From Ciborinia camelliae (Eukaryota > Ascomycota > Leotiomycetes > Helotiales > Sclerotiniaceae), in NCBI GenBank assembly GCA_025890175.1, contig JANPYM010000015.1, positions 21,941-55,893 on the forward strand: 33,953 nucleotides of DNA, written 5' to 3'. The notes under the pieces are model-generated. The model was not told where the DNA came from. It saw nothing but the letters and a program-made list of their open reading frames with translations, and searched no databases. The translations under genes and the position numbers were made by a program. Numbering within the stretch: position 1 is the first letter of the stretch; every line of letters begins with the position of its first letter. This document shows positions 22,625 through 33,953 of this stretch, piece by piece.

Positions 22625-25600
22625 TATATTTATTATTGTTAGTTATTTTATTATTATATATATATATTTATTATTCTAAAATAAATTAATATTAATTAAT
22701 AAATTTTATAAATTAAGAATTTAGATTATAATTAAAAAAGATTTAATTTTATTGTTATAAAATGTTGTTAATATTTATATATAAATAATTTAATTAAATA
22801 TTAATAAACGTTTTTTATAAAATTAAGGAAAATTTAAAGAATTTTAGATTTTAATTATTTTGATATAAAAGGTATTGTTAGTATTAAATGTATTATTATA
22901 ATTTAAATATATTATTTTTAATATAATATTATTTATTAAAAATTGAATTTTATATTTATTATGTTTTAATTTAAATTAAATAAAAACTTATTATTATATT
23001 TTTTTTATTTATTTATTTATTTGTATTTTTTGGTGTAATATAATTATTACGATTTTTTTTAAAAAAAATAATGGGCAAAATTTGTATATTTTTATTTTTA
23101 TATTTTTTATTAATTTTTTATTAAAATTTGATTTTTTTAAAATATTTTATAAAAATTTATTATTTTTGTATTTTTTGTTTATTATAAATTTAAATATTTC
23201 ATTTTTCGATTTTATTTTGTTTAATATTTATTCGAAATTTTTTATAATTTTAAAAATTATTATATATAAATTTTATAAAAATATTAAATAATTCGAATAT
23301 TATAAATTTTTATTTAAAATAATTTATAATTATTTAATTATAATATACAAATTTTGGATTTTTTATATTTTTTTTATTAGAATTTTATATTTTATATTTT
23401 ATTAATTTATTTAATCAATAATAATTTTTTTGCAAATCTAATTTAAAAAATCAATAAATTTTAAAATTTTAGAATTAATTGATAAATTTAAATTATTATT
23501 AGTTTTTATAATTTTCAATTTATTTTTATTAAAATCAATTTCAAAATTCTTTACCAAAATAACTTTTAATATTTTAAAAAAATATAAATTTAATAAATTA
23601 TTTTTTAAAAATAAATTTAATTTGTTAAAAACTTTTATATGGGATATTCAAAATTTCTTTTTTTTTTAAACAAATTTAATATTAAAAAAAAAAATTTATT
23701 AATATTAATTTTTTATATATTTTTAAAAATAATTTTAAATTATTCGATTTTAATATTTTTAAGAAAATTAATAAAATTAATTTAAATTATATATATACAA
23801 AATTTTAATATAACAAAATATATATCAATTTAAATATTAGAATTTTTATTATTTTATTTAGATTATTATAATAAAAAAATTTTATTAATTAAATTATAAA
23901 ACAATTTTAATAAATAATCTATAAAAAAAAAGGAATTTCAATTTTGAAAAATCAATTATTTTTTATATTTATATATTTTTATATTTTTTATTTACACTTT
24001 TTTTATTTGTTAATCAAATTTAAGATTATCAATTATTAATAAATTTTCTAAATCCTTTTTAAAACAAAAAAGGAAATCTAATATAAATTCTTTTAATTAT
24101 TTATTTAATTTTAAATCATTTTTTACACCAATAGAATTATACTAGAATTTAAATTATAATTATATTTGGAAATTTTAATTTAAAATAAAATATTTATAAT
24201 TAATCAAAAAATCTTTAAAACCCATTTTATAACCATATTTTATATAATTTCTAATCCTATAATTAATTATAATATTATAATATATAAATATATTATAATC
24301 TATAAAAATCGATTTACATTAATATATAAATTTTTTGCTTTATAATATAAATTAATATAAAACAAATTTTATTAATAATATAATATTTTAAAAAAATATT
24401 TATATTTAATTTTTTTTTTGTTTTAAATAAATTCAATAAAATTAATTTTGTTTTAAATAAATAACAAAGATTTTTATTATTTATTCATTAAAAACAATTT
24501 TTACTAAATTATAATTTATTATTTAATATTATTTTTTATAAAAATCAAAATTAATTATATAATTATATTTTATTATTTTATAATTTATATATTATTCAAC
24601 TTTAAAATATATTTATAATTTTATTTTTATTTTTTTCAATTATACCATTTTTTTATTATATTACCTACCTAATTGAAAAATCAGAATTTTAATATTAAAA
24701 ATATTATAATTATATAATTAATATAAATAAATTATATTTTAATAATATAAAATATTTTAAAATAAATATTAATAATTTTATTTATAAATATATAATTTTT
24801 ATTAACATTTATAAATATTTATAAATTCTTTATAATCAATAATTACAAATATCTTTAATTATATTAAAAAAATTAATTTTAAATTATTATTATTATAACA
24901 TTATTAAATTATTTATTATTTTTAATATAATATACACCTATATAATTATATATTTTAAAAATAAAGATTATCAATAATTTATTCAAAATTAATAATATAA
25001 AATAATATTATAATTAATTAAAAAATAATAATTAAACAAAATTTATAATAAATATTTCAAATTTTTTTTTATCAAAATAAAAATTTTGTTTTACAAATTA
25101 TTTCCAAATTTTTAAAACAAAAGTTTTTTTCAAATTAAATTATTTAATATTTATTATATTATTAAACTATATAAAATTATATATATTTTTTTTATATCAA
25201 ACTTTAATTTTTTTTAATTAAATTTATAATTAAATATTATTAATTAAAAATAAATTAATAAAAAAATAAAACAATTTTTTATAAATAAATATTTTTATTA
25301 CAATAAAAATTAATTATTATATAAAGGTTTCAACAATTATTTTTAATTGTTTTTTTATAAATAATAATAAATATATAACAATTTGTAATATAAATTTTGA
25401 TTATATTTTTAATATAAAAATCCCAATATTTTTTGTTTTATTTATTTAAAAAAGAATTACTATTTAAAAAATTATTTAATTATAAAACAATAAGAAATTA
25501 AAAGAAATTATAAAAATTAAAAATATAAAATTATTTATTATATTATTATTATTAATACAATTAATAATTATATAAAATAAATTTAATTCAAAATTTTTAT

Positions 25601-28600
25601 TTAAAATACAAATATTAATATTATTATTATATAAAATTTGTAAAACAACTTTTTAGTTTTAATTTATATTAATCTTTTATTAATTTTTATTATTTAAATA
25701 AAATTTATTAATTTAAAAAAATTTATTTAATAATTTATAAAAACAATTTTTTTATATTTTATATAATCCAATATAATATTATTCAATATATTTCTTAATT
25801 TTGAATAATATAACAAAAATCAATTTTATAATATTATAATTAATTTAAAAATATCAAAATATTTTATTATAAAGTTATAATAATTTTTGGTTTTTCAAAA
25901 AATTTGTAATATTAAATTTAATCGAAATATTATAAAAAATGTAAATATTATATTCGAAATTGATTTTGTTATATCTATAAACTTTATAATACTATTTTTA
26001 TTAAATAATATAATTAAATTTTATATTATATTAATTAATATATTATTTTTTTTGTTATTAATAAATATAAATAAATTTTAAATTTATTATAATAATATTA
26101 TAAATTAATTAATCAAAAAAAATAATTTTAAATTAATTTATTTAATATTTTATAAATTTGATTATACTTTTTTATATTAAAAAAACATTTTCAATTTGTT
26201 TGTATAAATATATTATTTAATTAAATTTAAATTGTATTAATTATATTATCGTTTCGATTATTTATTAATTTATAAATTTAACAAAATTTTTAAATGTATA
26301 AAATATAATATCAACTTTTAAATTTTTAAGAAAATTAATAAATTTTATTATTAGTATTAAATTTATAATAATATTTTAAATAAATTTAAGTTTAATATTT
26401 ATAATTAAACTAAATTTAATTATTTTATATATATTAATATTATATATTTAAATAATAAATTTACTTTCTTATATTGTTAATAAAAAAACCAATTATCAAA
26501 CAATAAAATTTTTTATTAATATTTTTATAAAATATATTTAAAATATTTTAAAATATTTTTGAATTGATATATACATTGGTTTTTTTGATAATATTATTTA
26601 TAATATAAAAATATAATTTGTTGTTCAAAAATTTGTTTGTAATATTGTTTTTATAGTTATTATAATAAAAGCTATATCAATCGAAATTTATTAATCTATC
26701 AATTTTATAAAACATTATTACAAACTATTTTGTAAAATATAAAAAATTATTAATAATAAAATAAATAATATATTATTATAAAATATAAAATTGTTAACAA
26801 TATTATTAATCCGGATAAATTGATATTTATATTTTTAATATATAATATATTTTCAAAAACAATAATTATAAATATATCTACTTTTAATATTATTTAATAT
26901 ATTAAAACGATGTGTAAAATAATAATAAAAGTTTTATATATTTATATTAAAAAACAAATTAATAATATATTTAATTAATATAATAATTTTAATATATTAT
27001 TTATTTATAATTTATTATTCAATTTTAAGATTATAATTTATAAAAAAACAAATCTAATAATTTGTAATAAATAAACCGGATTATATTAATTTATCAATAT
27101 TAAAGATATTATATATATAATTAAGCTATTTTAAAAATTAATCTATTTTTATATAATTTAGATTCAATTATATTACAAAAAATTGATTGAATTACTACCA
27201 GATATAGCAATAATTAAACTTAAAAATATTCTTCAAATCGAAATTTCTTTTTAATCAAATTCTGTATCATTAATTAATCAATTATAATTTTGATTATACA
27301 AATATATTTACTTTAAAATTAATTTTTAAATTAATAAAATATAATTATAAATTACAATTTATATATAAAACAATTACAATATTTTTGTTTTAAATATTAA
27401 TTTAAATTGTTATATTAAATTACAATAAAAAAAACTTATTGATTTTATTGAAAAATAAATCTTTTAAATTATAAATATTAACAAAATCTTACAAAATTAA
27501 AAAATCTTTAATTTTCGTTTTATTAATAAAATCAAAAATTTAAAAATAAATCAAATTTTCAAAAAATTTAAATTAATTATATAAATATATAATAATAATA
27601 AAAAAATTATTGTTTTCATTTAATCATTTACAATCTAATAATATAACTAATATCTATTATTAGCTTTTTATATCAATTTTCAAAAAAAAAGAAATTTAAC
27701 AATTTTATTTTAAAATATTTTTTAAATTTATATATAATTTATTACAAAAATAATTCGATTTCTTTATATTCATTTATTAATTAAAATAAAATTATTATAA
27801 AAAAAAATATTTTTTATTTATAAACCTTTTTATAAAATATTCAAAATTAATAATTATTAATTTTATATATACTAAAATTATTATATTAATAAATTTAATA
27901 TAATTATTTTAATTTATAATATATATTTATTTTATTTAATTATAAATAATTTTAATTTTATTAAATTATAAATTAATAATATTTTTATTATTGTTAATCT
28001 AATTTTTATAATATTTAAACAAATCAAACAAAACGAAACCAAATTTCTTTTAAAACCCAAAAAACAAATAATTATTGGAATATCTTTTTGATTTAATAAT
28101 TATATTATTACTCAAACCCAAAAAAAACATATTTACCTAATCCAAAAAAATTAGATTAAATAAATTTAATTTATTTAAATTTATTATTAAAATATATTAA
28201 AAAATAAAAACAAAATATAAAAAAAAGTTATTTTAAAAAATTAATTTATTAATTAACAAATTTATATTATTTATATTAATACAATTTTTTAATTAAAATT
28301 AATATATAATCTCTCCTTCGCTATATAAATTATTAATTTTATTAAAAGAAATATAAAGTTTTTAAATAAACAATTTTAATAATAAAAAAACAATATTAGA
28401 AAAGAAATTATATTTATATCTTTTAATATTAATTTTTTCTAATTTATCATATTTATTAATATATTATTTATTAATAATAAAAATTATTTTTTATAAATTA
28501 AATATATTATTATATTAATTAATAAATCCAAAAATATTAACGTTTTGTATTAATTATTTATTAAATATAAAAAAATAATATATAATATATTAATCATCAA

Positions 28601-28820
28601 ATTTTATACATTAATACTAAATTTCAATATTATTATTATATTTAAAAATATTATTAATAAAATTATATTAATTATTATATCATTCATTATATATATTAAT
28701 TTTAAATTATTTTATAATTATAATATAAAATTTAATATTATTATAAAAAGAAATTAATAATTGATATTATATATTTTTAATAATTTTATAAACAAAAAGA
28801 AATTACAAAAATCAAATAAA
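22625..28820. other. AT-rich gene-free block of 6.2 kb
   Basis: No gene is visible. Short open frames (for example 23,082-23,291 and 25,887-26,081) encode only Phe/Ile/Leu/Asn/Lys-rich strings typical of AT-rich DNA. I compared several words with the inverted-repeat halves at 4.7-7.9 kb and 30.7-33.9 kb and found no clear colinear match, so it seems to be a different, fully decayed repeat. Confidence 0.5.
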
Positions 28821-28953
28821 CTAGCCGTCGCGGAAAATAGATTTTCAGACTGTGTATTCGAAGAACCTTTTATTTTCTTTTTCTATATAATTATTATATT
28901 ATAAAAGGTTCTTCGAATCAATAATCTGAAAATCTATTTTCCGCGACGGCTAG
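28821..28953. mobile_element. MITE-like hairpin, 133 bp
   Basis: Two 52-bp arms (28,821-28,872 and 28,902-28,953) are inverted copies, identical except for a short mismatched block of about six bases in the middle of each arm, around a 29-bp AT loop. The outer ends are CTAGCCGTCGCGG and its complement. The TA inside CTAG could be a TA target duplication, as for Tc1/mariner-type MITEs, or CTAG itself could be the duplication. No transposase is present. CpG sites are kept, so it is recent or was too short for RIP. Confidence 0.75.
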
Positions 28954-29040
28954 TATTATTAGTAGTATTATTAATATTATTAGTATTATTAGTATTATTA
29001 GTATTATTAGTATTATTAGTATTATTAGTATTATTAGTAT
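28954..29040. repeat. 9-bp minisatellite (TATTATTAG)n
   Basis: About nine units directly abutting the hairpin, ending before the TTTA tract. Low divergence. Confidence 0.85.
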
Positions 29041-29071
29041 AAAAATGATATTTAATTATTTAATTATTTAC

Positions 29072-29595
<524 letters not shown>

Positions 29596-29602
29596 TATTT
29601 AT

Positions 29603-30209
29603 GGGGGCAAGCCCCCAAACCCCCATTCCTCGCTACGCTCGATTTGTAGGTTCGATGTGTAGGCGAGATAGGCTCGTAGGTTCGTAGGTTCGTAGGTTCG
29701 TAGGTTCGTAGGTTCGGTAGGTTCGGTTCGGTAGGTAGGTTCGGTTCGGTAGGTTCGGTAGGTAGATTCGTACGATTCGGCAGGTAGGTTCGTACGTACG
29801 TAGATTCGACGATTCGTAGGGTAGGTAGGTAGATAAGTTCGGCTAGGTTCGGCTAGGTTCGGCTAGGTAGGCTAGGTAGGTTAGGTAAGCTAGGTAGGCT
29901 AGGTAGGTTAGGTAAGCTAGGTAGGCTAGGTAGATTAGGTAAGCTAGGTAGGTTAGGTAAGCTAGGTAGGCTGTAGGTTAGGTAAGCTAGGTAGGTTAGG
30001 TAAGCTAGGTAGGCTAGGTAGGTTAGGTAAGCAACCGGGATCTTTAGCGAGCCAGTTAAAAGATACGGATCAATGACTTATGACCATTCAGAAGCGACCT
30101 TTAAGAGTGGTACATCTTCAGAAAATGGCCTCCCTCATAGTATATGTATTACGTAATCATGACATAATACATGGTACTTTGAAATTAAACTTGATTCTTC
30201 GAATCCATC
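29603..30209. repeat. Unmutated copy of the GGGGGC-hairpin repeat
   Basis: It starts with the hairpin GGGGGC-AA-GCCCCC, then CCTCGCTACGCTCG, then 8-bp TTCGTAGG units (about 29,660-29,710), mixed GGTAGG/TTCGG units, and a 9/18-bp array built from GCTAGGTAG and GTTAGGTAA (about 29,860-30,020). It ends with a unique tail of about 180 bp that includes TTACGTAA and finishes CTTCGAATCCAT. It has no open frame and no match to a protein family I know. The minus strand followed by (TAAA)n would look like a non-coding retroposon with a simple-repeat tail (inference). Confidence 0.8.
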
Positions 30210-30548
30210 AATAATAATATTAATCCAATTGATATCATAATTAAATCGAAATATTATTTAATATTAATAAACCTTATTAATATTAATTATTATGAATTTA
30301 AAATTAATAAATAAATAAAAAAAACAAAAAAAAAATTGATAATTTTTTAATTTTAAATTATTAAAAATAAATAAAAATAATATATAACATTTTATATTTT
30401 ACAAAATTTAAAATAATATTTTAATATATTACATTTTAATACAAATAATAAACTAATAAATAAACAAAATAAACTTTTTTTATTTAAATTTTTTATAAAC
30501 TTTTATTTATATATATATATAATTAATTCAATTTTGAAAAAATGTTAA
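30210..30548. other. AT-rich gene-free spacer
   Basis: No features seen apart from short A and T runs and a short (AT)n at about 30,508-30,521. Confidence 0.5.
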
Positions 30549-30680
30549 TATTATAATAAAAATTATTTTTATTAATTATATAATTTTATTATATTTTTTT
30601 ATCTATATATGTATTAATATAAACTAGATATAATATATATTTATATTAAAATACTCCCACCCATATCTTTTTAATTAAAA
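30549..30680 (+). mobile_element. RIP-mutated 5' LTR
   Basis: It aligns without gaps to the solo LTR 22,469-22,600. The first 17 bases match exactly once every G is changed to A and every C to T, and 30,565-30,594 matches 22,485-22,514 the same way. A region of roughly 25 bases, about 30,600-30,625, is diverged by more than transitions. The last 19 bases of the solo LTR are missing here. It lies directly before the internal region of copy B, which makes it the 5' LTR. Confidence 0.8.
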
Positions 30681-33600
30681 TTGTTAAGATAGAAAATGCA
30701 AAAAATCAATTAGGTTAATAATAGCTTCAAGACTTTTTATTACTTTTTAAATAAAATTCCTATTATTTTTTAAATAGTTGGTGATGTATTGTTGATTGTT
30801 ATTTAAATAATGATGTTTTGTTTAATATAGGGTTTTATGGATTTTTGAAGTTTTTTCGCTTAATTATATAAATTTATTTTATATATATTAATATTTTATA
30901 AATTAAATATTGTATCAAAGATTTGTTATTAATTAATATCAAATATTAACGATTGTTAATGTATTGGTTTTAAATCTAAATTTTATGTTTAGGTATTTTT
31001 TTTGTTTTTATTGTTTTTAAATTTATAATAAAATTTTTTTTTTTTAAAATGTTTTATTTGAGAAACTTTATTTATTAAAATTTATTATTTATATATATTA
31101 AAATATTTTTTTAATCTGTATTTTTATAACTATTTTTTTATACAAATGATAATTTTTAAATAATAATTTATTTTTATTAATCTAAGGTTTATATTATTAA
31201 TAAAATATTAATTTTTAAATAAAATATATTTTGATATTATATATTTGTATTATTTTATTTTTTTTAATTTATCGAAGATTTTACAAATATCTAGCAAACA
31301 TTGGTTAAACATTAAAAATTATTTTAATAATTTTATTTTTAAAGTTTTTATATTTAAAATTTTTTTTTTAATATAAAAAAATAAAGATTTTGTTAATTTC
31401 TTTGTTAAATAATTAAATTTTGTATTTTTTATTATTTGAGATATTTATATTTTTTTTGTTTTTATAATTTAAAATTTAAATTTTTAATTTTTATTAATAT
31501 TATTTTTTATATTTTTTTACATTTTTTTTTTAATTAGTTTTTTTATTAATATTATAATTTTTTTTATCTTTTTTATAACAATTGCTTAATGTTTTATAAA
31601 TATTTTTATAGTTTTTATTAAATTTATTTATTTTTATTATATAAAATTAATTAATTTTTATAAAACTAAAAAGATATTAAAAAAAAATAATATTATAAAT
31701 TAAAAATATTTGTTTCCTAATAGTTTTTTATTATTATATAATAAATATATTTATAAAAAAAAACTTTATAATTTACCATCCAAACAATTTTATTTCAATA
31801 TTAATCAATTGTTTTACTATTAACAAAAATATAATAATATAAAGTCAAATTTTATTAAAAAATAAAAAATATAAAACTACCTTATTTTTTATTAAAAAAA
31901 ATATATTTTGATTATTTTTATTATAATTTATAAAGCAAAATATATTGGTTTAATATATAAATTTTGTAATATTAAAAAAGCTATTATAGCTACAATATTT
32001 ATTTTTTTTAATATAAATATAATTTTAATAAATTTATTAGATATTTATTAATATTTTATAAATTATTTTTCGTTTATTTATTAATTGTTAATTAATATAT
32101 ATAAATATATTTTTCATCCTTAATTAAAAAAACCGAAAATATAAAAATCAAAAATATATTAAACTTTAATTTGGATAATAAAAGTTTATTAAAAAAAAAA
32201 GCAAAAACTTTTACCTTAGCTATCTTTTTTGCTTCTTTTATTTCTACAAAAAAAAGAAAAAAAAAAATCGTTGCAAAAAATAAAAAAAAAATTACCCCAA
32301 AAAATAATATTTTTATTTAAAACATTTTTTTTTGTTTTTCAAAAAAAATTTAAATTTTTAAAAAACTAAATTTTAAATTGTTTTACAATAAAAATTAATA
32401 AAAAAATAATTCTTTCAAGCCAAAATCTTTAAAAATTAAGTTTTCTAAATTCTCTTAATTATTTTTAAAATCTTTTAATTTTTAAATTATTTGTTTTGTT
32501 TTAACTTTCCATAATTCTTCAAATATCAAATAATCAATATATATCCCTTTTCTTTTAAAATATAGAATTTATAAATCTTTTTGAAATATTATTTTTAATT
32601 TTTTTTTGTTTCCCAACCTTAACTTTTTTGATAATACAAATATAAATATAAATAAAAATATTATTATTTAATAAATAATTGATTTTTAATATATATTAAA
32701 AATTAATTTTTTTTTTTTAAAACCCTAATTTTCCAATTTTATTTTATTTTTTAATAAAAATTTATTATTAAATATTTATTTTTATTATTAATTAATAATA
32801 ATTTTTTATTTAAACCCCATACCTTTTATAAATTTTAATAATATATTACCAAAAAAAATTAATATATATATAATTTGTTTTATTAATCTTTAAAACCCTT
32901 TTTTAATAATAACTTAAATATTATTAATAAAAATAATTTTTTTTTGTTTGAAATTATTAAATAATAATAAAAAAAATATAAAATCTTTTAATAATTTAAT
33001 AATAAAAACAAATAAATTCCTTTTTTATATTCTTTTTTTTATAAATATAATTTTATTATTAATTAATTAACAATCTTCGATTTTTGATTATTAGACTTTA
33101 TAATAATATATAAATCTTTATAACTATTCTAATTTATAATATTTTTATAATAATATATAAATTATTTAAAATTGTTTTTATTTATAATATTTTTATAATA
33201 ATATACAAATTATTTGAGATTGTTTTTATTTATAATATTTTTGTAATAATATATAAATTATTTAAAATTATTTTTTATTTATAATATTTTATTTGTTTTT
33301 GTTAATATTATATTAACAATATTTTTTTGTTAAAATAATTATTTAAAATTATATTCAAATTTTAAAGATTTTTCCCTAATTCCCATATATTTTTTAATAA
33401 AATATAATTTTTTTATTAAATTAAATATTATATTCTTTTCCCTTTTTTTTAATATATTAAAATTTTTTTTATTTCGTATTTTAGTTTTTTTTTTATTTTT
33501 TTAGATAATAATAAATTAACAATATTTTTTTTTTATATTATAATTTTAATAAAGAAATATAAAATATATTATATATTTTATAAATAAAAGATAATTTTAA

Positions 33601-33953
33601 TTTATATAACTATTCACTTAAAATAATATTAATAATTATAAATAGTTTTATAAATTGTTTTAAAAATTTTTTTTTAAATCTTAATTATTTGATATTTTTT
33701 GTATTAAATATTATCAAATTATTAATATTAAATTATTGATATTTTGTTAAAATATCCCCTTGGATTTTTTTTGTAATTGTTTTTTATTAAAATTTTTTAA
33801 GCTTTTTTTATTTTTTTATTAAAATTTCGATTTTTTTACAAATCATTAATGTTTTTCTTTTTGTATTAATATTTTTATTGATATAATTAAATATAAATTG
33901 AAAATTATATATTATTTTAAATAAAGTTTTTTCTATTATATTATATCAATTAG
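30681..33953 (+). mobile_element. Decayed retroelement internal region, copy B, cut by window end
   Basis: The reverse complement of 4,735-7,905 (see copy A), continuing off the right end. The start, AAAATGCAAAAAATCAAT at 30,693-30,710, is conserved in copy A and could be the old start codon of the element's gag or polyprotein (inference; stops follow at once). No protein motif survives. With the LTR at its left it is an LTR retrotransposon reading on the plus strand, away from the gene island. Its 3' LTR is not in the window. Confidence 0.75.

Noticed and set aside
23082..23291. Hydrophobic 69-codon frame that looks mitochondrial
   Set aside because: Phe/Ile/Leu-rich strings are expected in AT-only DNA. 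No tRNA, rRNA or known mitochondrial gene is present, and the window contains a spliceosomal intron.
22625..28820. Candidate reverse-transcriptase motif near 26,570
   Set aside because: A run resembling a YxDD-like string could be read only with several changes; no flanking domain supports it.
29660..30020. Possible CRISPR or telomere array (TTAGG-like words)
   Set aside because: There are no spacers, and the TTAGG words are embedded in 9/18-bp GCTAGGTAG units unlike fungal telomeres; this is a minisatellite.

Overview
The window looks like nuclear DNA of a filamentous ascomycete whose genome alternates gene islands with extremely AT-rich repeat blocks. The evidence is one long open gene with a 57-bp GT-AG intron, and repeats decayed by massive C-to-T and G-to-A change, the signature of repeat-induced point mutation (RIP). 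I would guess Leotiomycetes, but nothing in the sequence proves the class.

Layout. Positions 1 to about 11,560 are AT-rich, gene-free repeat debris. It holds one half of a 3.2-kb inverted repeat (4,735-7,905), a GC-normal LTR-like block near 8.2-8.5 kb, and a complete but non-coding LTR element with two 170-bp LTRs and a 5-bp target duplication (9,655-11,246). From 11,570 to about 19,250 the base composition is normal. This island opens with a solo LTR, then a broken cytochrome P450 3' end. Next comes the only intact gene, a 1,244-residue BRCT/AT-hook protein on the minus strand (13,127-16,918). It ends with a decayed fragment resembling a folate-synthesis (HPPK/DHPS) gene. From 19,280 to the end the sequence is again AT-rich. 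It holds two solo LTRs with perfect target duplications (20,404-20,557; 22,469-22,619), a 10-N assembly gap between identical 62-bp ends, a MITE-like hairpin, a (TTTA)n tract of about 131 units, and two copies of an unusual repeat. One copy of that repeat is heavily mutated (19,300-19,886) and the other looks pristine (29,603-30,209). The window closes with an RIP-mutated LTR whose internal region is the other half of the 3.2-kb inverted repeat (30,686-33,953).

The one working gene probably encodes a nuclear, DNA- or chromatin-bound, cell-cycle-regulated protein: three AT-hooks, a KEN box, many SP/TP sites and a C-terminal BRCT domain. Everything around it is mobile-element debris or gene remnants. 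The most informative feature is that short repeats (130-190 bp) kept their GC content while long repeats were destroyed, and the fossils can be aligned with their intact relatives inside this same window.
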